NCBI GenBank assembly: GCA_004556005.1
Contig: SFJA01000076.1
Span: 1-7,451 of the forward strand
DNA length: 7,451 bases
Direction: 5' to 3'
From: Bacteroidales bacterium
GTDB lineage: Bacteria > Bacteroidota > Bacteroidia > Bacteroidales > UBA932
Of this stretch, positions 1 through 7,200 are shown in pieces (the stretch's first letter is position 1; the number at the start of each line of letters is the position of its first letter). The notes under the pieces are model-generated. The model was not told where the DNA came from. It searched no databases and worked only from the letters and a program-made list of their open reading frames with translations. A program made the translations under genes and the position numbers.

Positions 1-609
1 GCCGTTGCCGAGCTTGCGCTCGCCTTTATGATTTTTATGGCGCGCACGCAGTTCACACCTTCTACAGGTACCGAAATCCAGGGCAAGACCATAGGAATCC
101 AAGCATTCGGCAATGTCGGAAGGCTAGTCGGTGCAAAGGCTGCTGCACTTGGAATGAAGGTCAAGGCAATAGATCCTTTCCTCAAGCCGGAACAGATTGC
201 CGAGGCGGGAGCTGAGCCGGTGACGGACCTGAAGGAACTTTACTCTACCTGCGATTATGTCAGCATTCATATTCCGGCTACACCTCAAACCATAGGCAGC
301 ATCGGATATGAACTGATCACTTCCATGCCAAAGGGCGCAACACTTGTCAACACGGCACGCAAGGAGGTTATTGACGAATCCGGCCTTGAAAAGGCGCTTG
401 AGGACCGTCCTGACCTCAAATACATCAGCGACGTCGCTCCTGACAATTATGAAACTCTGAAGAATAAATTCGGTCTCCGAGTGTTCGCGACACCTAAGAA
501 AATGGGCGCTCAGACATCGGAAGCCAATGTCAATGCCGGTCTCGCGGCGGCCCGTCAGATCGTCTCTTATTTTGAAACAGGCAATACAAGATTCCAGGTT
601 AACAAATAG
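1..609 (+). CDS. serA: D-3-phosphoglycerate dehydrogenase, C-terminal two thirds (5' end outside window)
   Basis: This enzyme oxidises 3-phosphoglycerate to 3-phosphohydroxypyruvate with NAD, the first step of the phosphorylated serine pathway in the cytoplasm. The frame is open from base 1, so the gene starts upstream; 202 codons are visible and roughly 100 N-terminal residues are missing if it matches the usual length of about 305. Numbering from the first visible codon, a Rossmann loop GIQAFGNVG lies at 32-40, and Asp58 ends the second beta strand, as in NAD-preferring members. NTARKEVIDE supplies the substrate-binding Arg120. TPKKMGAQT (164-172) stands where D-2-hydroxyacid dehydrogenases have TPHxGxxT, so Lys167 replaces the catalytic His; the usual DVFxxEP Glu is also not evident (DVAPDN, 144-149). 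From memory, this form is normal for Bacteroidetes SerA. The protein ends soon after the dehydrogenase fold, with no ACT domain, so serine feedback through ACT is not expected. DUF1015 follows after 2 nt. In relatives serC is often upstream, but it cannot be seen here. Confidence 0.9.
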   Translation, partial: AVAELALAFMIFMARTQFTPSTGTEIQGKTIGIQAFGNVGRLVGAKAAALGMKVKAIDPFLKPEQIAEAGAEPVTDLKELYSTCDYVSIHIPATPQTIGSIGYELITSMPKGATLVNTARKEVIDESGLEKALEDRPDLKYISDVAPDNYETLKNKFGLRVFATPKKMGAQTSEANVNAGLAAARQIVSYFETGNTRFQVNK

Positions 610-611
610 TT

Positions 612-1856
612 ATGGTACGAGTAAAACCTTTCGCGGCCATACGTCCGCCAAAAGATCTTACCCCGGAGGTTGCAGCACCTCCCTATGATGTCCTCAACTC
701 CGAGGAGGCCAAGGCGATGGCAGGGGAAAAGTCCCTTCTGCACATTACCAAGCCTGAGATAGATTTTGATCCGATACTTCCCGACCACGACCCTGAGGTA
801 TATGACAAGGCGGTGGAGAATTTCCGCCTATGGCAGGAGCGTGGCTGGCTTGTAAGGGACAGCAAACCTTGCTATTACGTGTATGCCCAGACTATGGACG
901 GCCGTACCCAGTACGGACTTGTGCTCTGCGCTCATACCGATGATTATGCCGACGGTGTAATCAAGAAGCACGAACTTACACGCAAGGACAAGGAAGACGA
1001 CAGAATGATACACGTGAGCATACAGAATGCCAATATCGAACCTGTGTTTTTCTCTTACAAGGACAACGATGAACTTGCGGCAATAGTGCGCAAGGCTGCT
1101 TCGGGACCGTCAGAGTACCGTTTCGTGGACGAAAACGGCTTCGGGCACGAACTCTGGGTCATTGATGACGATGCAACCATCAGCCGCATCAGCGATATCT
1201 TCTCGTCAGAGATAGATGCCTTTTATGTTGCTGACGGACACCACCGTACGGCCGCTGCGGCAAGAGTTGGAGAGGAAAAGCGCAAAAAGAATCCAAACCA
1301 CACGGGCAATGAGGAGTACAACTACTTCATGGCCGTATGCTTCCCTGAGTCCCAGCTCAGGATTATCGACTACAACCGTGTCGTAAAGGATCTTGCGGGA
1401 ATGAGCGAGGCGGAGTTCCTTGCCGCTCTTCAGGAAGATTTTGTCGTTGAGAACAAGGGCTCGGAGGAGATTTTCCACCCTGTAGGGCTGCACAACTTCT
1501 CAATGTACCTCGGCGGCAGCTGGTATTCGCTTACCGCGCGTGAGGGCAGGTATGACGACAGCGATCCTATCGGAGTGCTCGATGTTACCGTGCTTTCTAG
1601 TTTGGTGCTTGACAAGTTGCTGGGTATCAAGGATTTGCGCATTGACAAGAGAATTGATTTTGTTGGCGGAATCAGAGGCCTGGGCGAGCTTGCGCGCCGT
1701 GTTGACAGCGGAGAGATGAAGGTGGCGTTCGCACTCTATCCGGTTTCGATGCGCCAGCTCATCAACATAGCCGACAGCGGCAAGATCATGCCGCCTAAGA
1801 CTACCTGGTTCGAGCCTAAGCTCAGGTCAGGACTGGCAATACACACTTTGGATTAA
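612..1856 (+). CDS. DUF1015 family protein, complete, 414 aa, function unknown
   Basis: I recognise this as a DUF1015 (PF06245-type) protein; its biochemical role is not established. Family hallmarks are visible: an N-terminal RPF-like segment leading to AAPPYDVL (residues 21-28), HELTRKDKEDDR (120-131), YVADGHHRTAAA (205-216) and a C-terminal MPPKTTWFEPKLRSGL (393-408). There is no signal peptide or membrane segment, so it should be cytoplasmic. The length of about 410 residues is normal for the family. The start codon lies 2 nt after the serA stop and the protein opens directly with the conserved VKPFAAIRPP, which supports this ATG; there is no clear Shine-Dalgarno sequence. The DGHHR motif resembles the signature of ParB/sulfiredoxin-fold proteins, a group that includes an archaeal ADP-dependent free-serine kinase. 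With serA directly upstream, a role around serine or phosphoserine is a reasonable guess, but it is inference only. Identification of the family is firm. Confidence 0.92.
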   Translation: MVRVKPFAAIRPPKDLTPEVAAPPYDVLNSEEAKAMAGEKSLLHITKPEIDFDPILPDHDPEVYDKAVENFRLWQERGWLVRDSKPCYYVYAQTMDGRTQYGLVLCAHTDDYADGVIKKHELTRKDKEDDRMIHVSIQNANIEPVFFSYKDNDELAAIVRKAASGPSEYRFVDENGFGHELWVIDDDATISRISDIFSSEIDAFYVADGHHRTAAAARVGEEKRKKNPNHTGNEEYNYFMAVCFPESQLRIIDYNRVVKDLAGMSEAEFLAALQEDFVVENKGSEEIFHPVGLHNFSMYLGGSWYSLTAREGRYDDSDPIGVLDVTVLSSLVLDKLLGIKDLRIDKRIDFVGGIRGLGELARRVDSGEMKVAFALYPVSMRQLINIADSGKIMPPKTTWFEPKLRSGLAIHTLD

Positions 1857-1868
1857 TCATTTTACAGG

Positions 1869-4076
1869 ATGGTTGCGGATACAGAGAAAATCAGAAGAAC
1901 TCTCAAGGAGTTTTTTGGCTACGATTCCTTCAAAGGGGACCAGGAGCGCATTATCACCCATCTCATCAACGGGGGCGATGCCTTTGTGCTTATGCCTACC
2001 GGGGCTGGCAAGTCGCTTTGCTATCAGCTGCCGGCGCTCGTGATGGAGGGAACGGCGATCGTGATTTCGCCTTTGATTTCTCTGATGAAGAATCAGGTTG
2101 ACGTTCTTCGCGGCTTTGAAACCGGTGACGGCAGCATAGCCCATTTCCTCAACTCATCCTTGAGCAGAGTACAGTTGGAAGAGGTGCGTTCCGACCTTAA
2201 TGCGGGACGCACCAAAATCCTGTACGTTGCACCTGAAACCCTCACCAAGGAGGAGAATATAAGTCTGCTTCGAGGCGTGAGGATTTCGTTTTATGCGGTT
2301 GACGAAGCTCATTGCATCTCCGAATGGGGACACGACTTCAGGCCGGAATACAGGCGCATTCGCACCCTTGTGGACCAGATAGGAAGGGCTCCTATCATTG
2401 CTCTCACAGCTACCGCCACGATGAAGGTGCAGAGCGACATCGTGAAGAATCTCGGCATCAGCGATGCCGCTGTGTTCAAGGCTTCGTTCAACAGACCTAA
2501 CCTTTATTATGAAATCCGCGCAAAACAGGCGGAAGACTCGGAAAACTATTCGTCAATCATCAAGTACATACGCGATGCCGGGGACGTTTCCGGTATCATC
2601 TACTGCCTCAGCCGCAAGCAGGTGGAGGACCTTGCCGCCGCATTGCAGCGCAACGGCATCAAGGCCGCGCCTTATCACGCGGGTCTGGATGCCAAGGTGA
2701 GAAGTGAAAATCAGGATGCTTTCCTGCGGGAGGACATTCAGGTGATAGTCGCCACCATAGCATTCGGAATGGGAATAGACAAGCCGGACGTGCGCTTTGT
2801 CATTCACTATGACATTCCGAAGAGCATCGAGAGCTATTATCAGGAAACCGGCAGGGCGGGTCGTGACGGCATGGGAGCCCGATGCATAGCATATTACAGT
2901 CCCAAGGATGTCGTCAAGCTGGAAAAATTCATGCAGAGCAAGCCTGTTGCAGAGCAGGAGATAAACCGTCAGCTGCTTGACGAGGTCGTGGCCTACGCCG
3001 AGTCCGGTCTTTGCCGCAGGAAGCTGTTGCTCAATTATTTCGGCGAATCCTACGACGTTGCCAACTGCCAGTGCTGCGACAACTGTATGCACCCTCTCCG
3101 TTCATTTGACGGGCGTAAAGAAATGGTTCTGGCGCTGACCCTTGTCAAGTCTCTTCCGGAACATTTCAAGATAGGGCATCTTGCAAACATACTTGCAGGA
3201 GAGAGCAACGCCATTATCAAATCCTACAAGCACGATAAGCTCAAACTCTTTGGAGCAGGCAAGCCGCGTTCCGATGCGTTCTGGCGCAATGTGTTGAGAC
3301 AGGGCGTGATAAGTGGGCTGCTTATCAAGGAAATTGAGTCCTATGGCTTGATAAGTCTCACTGAAGCAGGTGAGAATTTCCTTCTCAAGCCGCAGTCCGT
3401 CACGCTTGTGGAGGACAGGTCCTTTGTTCAGGAAGAAGACTCCGAGCAGGAGACTCCGGCAAGGGGCGGTGGCGGAGGGGGCGATCCTGTGCTTCTCTCA
3501 ATGCTGAAGGACCTGCGCAAGGATGTTGCCCGGAAGAACGGCCTGCAGCCGTGGATTGTGTTCGGGGATCCAGCGCTTGAGGATATGTCCATATTGTATC
3601 CTATCAGCTACGATGGTCTCAAGAACTGCCAGGGTGTGGGTGAAGGCAAGGCCCGCAAGTTCGGAAAGGAATTTATCGAGCTTATCAAGAAGTATCTGGA
3701 CGAACACGATGATATCATCAGACCTGATGACTTTGTGGTCAAGTCCGCGCCGAACAAGTCTGCAAACAAGATCTTCATCATCCAGAGCATTGACCGTGAA
3801 ATGGACCTTGAAGACATAGCAATCGCGCGTGACCTTGAGATGGATGAACTTATCAAGGAAATAGAAGCGATTGTATCGACCGGAACCAAACTCAATCTCA
3901 ACTACTATATTGATGAAGTAATGGATGAGGATGAGGTTGATGACATTATGGATTATTTCAAGGAGGACGCCAAGTCTGATTCCGTTGCCGATGCGCTGGC
4001 TGAACTGGGAGCGGATTATGACGAACTTTCCGTCCGCCTTGTGCGTATCAAGTTCCTCTGCGAGGTAGCGTCGTAG
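1869..4076 (+). CDS. recQ: ATP-dependent DNA helicase RecQ, complete, 735 aa
   Basis: RecQ is a cytoplasmic superfamily 2 3'-5' DNA helicase in recombination and replication-fork repair. Visible in order: motif 0 FKGDQERII (21-29), Walker A MPTGAGKS (42-49), motif Ia VISPLISLMKNQV (65-77), DEAH (145-148) followed by the RecQ aromatic loop SEWGHDFRPEY (151-161), motif III LTATAT (179-184), motif V ATIAFGMGIDKPDVRFV (295-311) and motif VI QETGRAGRDG (325-334). Cys382, 400, 403 and 406 form the zinc site. A winged helix (about 411-510), a hexaglycine linker (533-538) and an HRDC domain (about 541-612) follow. The last 100 residues resemble the helix-turn-helix domain (HTH_40 type) seen at the end of some RecQ proteins and are rich in acidic residues. 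All catalytic motifs look intact. The gene begins 12 nt after DUF1015, whose TAA stop is in the same frame; only a weak CAGG precedes the ATG. It is probably co-transcribed with serA and DUF1015. No clear intrinsic terminator follows. Confidence 0.96.
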   Translation: MVADTEKIRRTLKEFFGYDSFKGDQERIITHLINGGDAFVLMPTGAGKSLCYQLPALVMEGTAIVISPLISLMKNQVDVLRGFETGDGSIAHFLNSSLSRVQLEEVRSDLNAGRTKILYVAPETLTKEENISLLRGVRISFYAVDEAHCISEWGHDFRPEYRRIRTLVDQIGRAPIIALTATATMKVQSDIVKNLGISDAAVFKASFNRPNLYYEIRAKQAEDSENYSSIIKYIRDAGDVSGIIYCLSRKQVEDLAAALQRNGIKAAPYHAGLDAKVRSENQDAFLREDIQVIVATIAFGMGIDKPDVRFVIHYDIPKSIESYYQETGRAGRDGMGARCIAYYSPKDVVKLEKFMQSKPVAEQEINRQLLDEVVAYAESGLCRRKLLLNYFGESYDVANCQCCDNCMHPLRSFDGRKEMVLALTLVKSLPEHFKIGHLANILAGESNAIIKSYKHDKLKLFGAGKPRSDAFWRNVLRQGVISGLLIKEIESYGLISLTEAGENFLLKPQSVTLVEDRSFVQEEDSEQETPARGGGGGGDPVLLSMLKDLRKDVARKNGLQPWIVFGDPALEDMSILYPISYDGLKNCQGVGEGKARKFGKEFIELIKKYLDEHDDIIRPDDFVVKSAPNKSANKIFIIQSIDREMDLEDIAIARDLEMDELIKEIEAIVSTGTKLNLNYYIDEVMDEDEVDDIMDYFKEDAKSDSVADALAELGADYDELSVRLVRIKFLCEVAS
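3463..3481 (+). other. G-rich tract encoding the RecQ hexaglycine linker
   Basis: The sequence GGGGCGGTGGCGGAGGGGG lies inside recQ and encodes most of Arg-Gly6 between the winged-helix and HRDC domains. It has five G runs separated by single bases, so a two-tetrad G-quadruplex in the coding strand or mRNA is possible; only the two outer runs exceed two Gs, so a stable three-tetrad form is not. The tract is clear; the quadruplex is inference. Confidence 0.5.
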
Positions 4077-4080
4077 GTGA

Positions 4081-4092
4081 GTTATTGTATTT
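4081..4092 (+). repeat. 12-nt direct repeat, copy 1
   Basis: GTTATTGTATTT occurs here, 4 nt after the recQ stop codon, and again exactly at 4202-4213. The two copies lie either side of the predicted susC promoter, 109 nt apart. They could be binding sites for a regulator or a chance match in AT-rich DNA; nothing else in the sequence decides this. Confidence 0.5.
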
Positions 4093-4101
4093 TTTCATTA
4101 C

Positions 4102-4132
4102 TTGTTTCTTTCGTTATTTTGTCATACATTTG
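4102..4132 (+). promoter_or_regulatory. Predicted Bacteroidetes-type promoter for the susC-like gene
   Basis: A perfect -7 element TACATTTG (consensus TAnnTTTG) sits at 4125-4132, with a TTG at 4102-4104 that fits the -33 element (consensus TTTG, first T missing) across a 20-nt spacer. This is the arrangement used by the primary sigma factor of Bacteroidetes. Transcription would begin near 4139, giving a leader of about 150 nt before the susC start at 4288. No other site in the gap matches as well. The motif is seen directly; activity is inferred. Confidence 0.72.
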
Positions 4133-4153
4133 CAGCGTGGGAGGCTATTAGAG

Positions 4154-4166
4154 TACTTTTAAAGTA
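4154..4166. promoter_or_regulatory. Perfect 13-nt palindrome in the susC leader, possible operator
   Basis: TACTTTTAAAGTA is an exact inverted repeat of 6-nt arms (TACTTT and AAAGTA) around a single T. It starts about 15 nt after the predicted transcription start, a position where a bound repressor could act. As RNA it could only form a weak 5-bp stem with a 3-nt loop; AGTAC (4152-4156) can alternatively pair with GTACT (4170-4174). A DNA-binding role seems more likely than an RNA one, but either is inference. Confidence 0.35.
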
Positions 4167-4201
4167 ATGGTACTGCTCTGCTGCGAGTGCAGGATGCTGT
4201 G

Positions 4202-4213
4202 GTTATTGTATTT
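4202..4213 (+). repeat. 12-nt direct repeat, copy 2
   Basis: Second exact copy of GTTATTGTATTT (first at 4081-4092), located in the predicted susC leader 74 nt before the start codon. The identity does not extend beyond these 12 bases on either side. Confidence 0.5.
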
Positions 4214-4287
4214 ATTGCTTTGATTGCACACTTGTCTTCCCTCGTAATTGATAACACCGCTTGCCTTCTACTCTAACCAAATAAAGT

Positions 4288-7200
4288 ATGTACAAACGTC
4301 TAGTAATGTTTATGCTTGCTCTGCTCGCAATGACAGGGCAGGTTTTCGCCCAGGGGGGAGTGACTGGAAAGGTCACAGACTCCACGGGTGAACCTCTCGT
4401 AGGCGTCAATGTGCTCATCAAGGGCACAAAGACGGGAACGATGACCAATTTGGACGGCGATTACTCTCTTTCTGCAAAGAGCGGTAGTGTGCTCGTTTTT
4501 TCTTGCATCGGTTTCGCCACTGAGGAAATCACTGTCGGAAGCACCCCTGCTACTTTGAACGTGACTCTTCAGGCGGAGAGCAACTATCTCGATGATGTTG
4601 TGGTCGTTGCCTATGGTACCCAGAAAAGAAAGGACCTCACCGGTTCGATGACCGAGGTCAAGTCCGAAATCGTTGCCATTCAGAACACCACCACTGTGTC
4701 CCGTGCACTCGAAGGAACGGCTCCTGGTCTCCAGGTGGCTTCCGTTGACGGTCAGCCGGGATTCGATATGGCAATCCGTCTGCGTGGTGTGAGCTCGACC
4801 AACGGTGCGTCCGCTTCTGCGCTCATCGTTATCGACGGTGTCGCACAGCAGGCAACATCCACCTATGAGAACCCTCTCTCTCAGCTCAACTCCGAGGATA
4901 TCGCTTCAGTGAGCGTGCTCAAGGATGCAGCATCAACTGCTCTCTACGGTTCACGCGCAGGTAACGGTGTCATCCTCATCACCACAAAGAAGGGTGCCGA
5001 GGGAAAGGCAAAGATCTCTTTCCAGGGTCGCTGGGGATGGAATTCCATCGGTGACTACAACGTAAACTCCATGGACACCGCAGCTGAGGTTTACGAGTAT
5101 GCCTGGAAGAGTATCTATAACTCATACCGTTACGGTGTAAACGGTACCGGTCTCCCGGGAGTCGATGCCAACGGACGCTACTATACCAACGTAGCCAATC
5201 CTAACCATACCGACGAGGAGGCACGCCTCTTTGCAAGTATGCACCTTTTCGACTACAACGGCAGCGAGACCGCATTCCAGAAAAATGCCCTGAAGAACAA
5301 CATGGCATATTTCGTTCCGGATGCCACTTATACCAATACCGGATCAGGATCCAACTCCAGCTCCACTATGACCGGAGCATTCCTCGTCGATCCTGAAACG
5401 GGACGCATCAATCCTAAGGCCAGACTTCTGTACAGCGGCGATGCTTCTGAACTTATGTTCCAGAATGCTTTCCGCCAGTCATACAACGTATCTGCACGCG
5501 GCGGTACCGACAAGGTGCGTTACTTTGCCTCTTTCGGTATGCAGGATGACCCTTCATACCTGATTGCAAGCTCTTACAAGCGTTACAGCGGACGTGCAAA
5601 TCTCGATGCGGACGTTACTTCCTGGCTCAAGGTTGGTGCCAACGTGGGTTACACCAGAACCAACACCCGCGCACAGGCAGGCCGCTGGGGTGCCCGTCAG
5701 ATCGGCGGCGCTTCCGGTAACTCGATGCTCCAGGTAAAGGGTTGGCTGCCTATCTATCCGGTTTACGAGATAGATGAAAATGGCGAATTCAGACTTGACG
5801 CCAACGGTGACAAGATTCTCAACGTCAACAACAACTCATACTCTCCGCTCGGCGAAGGACATTATGCTGACCGCAACTTCTCATCTGATTATCTCTTCGT
5901 TGCCAACACCAACATCGAGCGTCAGGAGATTTCTACCTGGACCAGCCGAATGTATGCCAGCGCAAGCTTCCTGAAATATTTCAATTTCACCTTCAACTTC
6001 AACCTTGACGAGCAGCACTGGCGCCGTACTATGTACTGGAACCATATTGCAGGTCGCGGTACTCCTAACGGAGGTCTCGGTATCAAGACCCACCAGCGCC
6101 GCATCATGAACACCCAGCAGCTCCTTTCATACAGCCAGGACTTCGGCAAGCACCACGTTGACGCTATGGTCGGACACGAGTATGAGGACCTCAACAAGGA
6201 GTCTCTCAACTTCGGTACTTCATACGAGCTCATCCCAGGATATCCTATTGCCGGAAACTTCGTAGGCCGCTATGTGAACCAGGGCGGTGAGAGTTCCGCA
6301 TCTCCGGGATGGGGACTTGACATCTACAGGACAGAGTCATACCTGAGCCGCGCAAACTACAATTACGCTCAGAAGTACTATCTTTCAGCGTCACTGCGTC
6401 GCGATGCGGCTTCCAAGTTCACCAAGGATAACCGCTGGGGTACCTTCTGGTCAGTCGGAGCCGGCTGGCGCTTCTCCGAGGAACCTTTCCTCGAGGATGC
6501 AAACTGGCTTGACAATGCTAAACTGCGTGCAAGCTACGGTGTTACCGGTAATGCGAACGGTTTGACCTCATACTACCTCAACCACTACTGGTACTATGGC
6601 GTCTCTACCTGGCAGGAAAGTTCAAACGGTACCGGTGTTCCTTCTACCACCACAATCAAGGACAACGGTCTTGTGCGTACCGACCTTACCTGGGAAAACG
6701 TTCACCAGCTTGACCTCGGTATCGATTTCAGCGTACTCAAGAGCCGCATCACGGGTGCCGTTGACTTCTACGACCACGTAACAGTCAACTCCCTTTTCAA
6801 CAAGAGCGTTTCTCCTCTTGCATCGAACGGCCAGACCACCCTTCTCTCCAACTCTGCAAGGGTACGCAACAGAGGTTTCGAAATCGAGCTCGATGCCGAC
6901 ATCATCCGCACCAAGGACTTTACCCTCAACGTGGGTATCAACGGAACTCACTACCGTTCTATCCTTGTAAGCGTTCCAGCAGATCAGATTCCTGCTTATG
7001 ACAAGACTATGGACCTTCCTGAAGGATGCTGGACAGCCCAGACCGAGGATATGGCCCAGGCAGGTACCGCAGGTCACGCTGGACGTGGTATTTTCTACCT
7101 CCGTGGCGAAGGCAAGGACCTGTTCAATATCTATATGCCTAAGTATGCCGGAGTCGATCCTGAGTCAGGACTTCCTCTCTACTGGCACCGCGTTACCTAC

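Larger units (their letters stand above)
4139..4287 (+). other. Predicted 5' untranslated leader of the susC-like gene
   Basis: This stretch lies between the expected transcription start and the susC ATG. It contains the palindrome at 4154-4166, a small possible hairpin CTGC-GAGT-GCAG (4181-4192), the second copy of the 12-nt repeat, and an A-rich segment (ACCAAATAAAGT) just before the start codon, as is common at Bacteroidetes translation starts. I see no recognised riboswitch, no upstream open reading frame I would defend, and no Shine-Dalgarno sequence. The exact 5' edge depends on the promoter call. Confidence 0.5.

Noticed and set aside
1854..1871. Possible DUF1015-RecQ fusion through stop codon readthrough, because both genes share a frame with only TAA and four codons between them
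   Set aside because: Same-frame spacing occurs one time in three by chance, both proteins have natural ends, and no recoding signal is visible.
2553..3092. 179-residue open frame on the minus strand
   Set aside because: It lies wholly inside recQ opposite its conserved motifs V and VI and shows no recognisable domain; the intact RecQ protein explains the sequence.
4077..4100. Possible recQ terminator at the T-rich stretch 4091-4095
   Set aside because: No GC-rich hairpin precedes the Ts, so an intrinsic terminator cannot be supported.
4215..4222. Second possible -7 element TTGCTTTG in the gap before susC
   Set aside because: The second position of the conserved TA is wrong and no TTTG lies at the right distance upstream; the 4102-4132 promoter is clearly better.
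4212..4448. 78-residue minus-strand open frame running from the susC leader into its signal-peptide region
   Set aside because: It overlaps the start of susC in antisense and has no recognisable domain; most of it mirrors the SusC regulatory domain.
5922..6233. 103-residue open frame on the minus strand
   Set aside because: It is fully antisense to susC, with no promoter or recognisable protein features.
4613..7070. Repeated GGTACC palindromes within susC
   Set aside because: Each falls in frame as GGT ACC (Gly-Thr) or in a similar context and is explained by the gene's codon preference.
6622..7077. 151-residue open frame on the minus strand
   Set aside because: It is antisense to the susC barrel; the open frame follows from the strong codon bias of susC and no family resemblance was seen.
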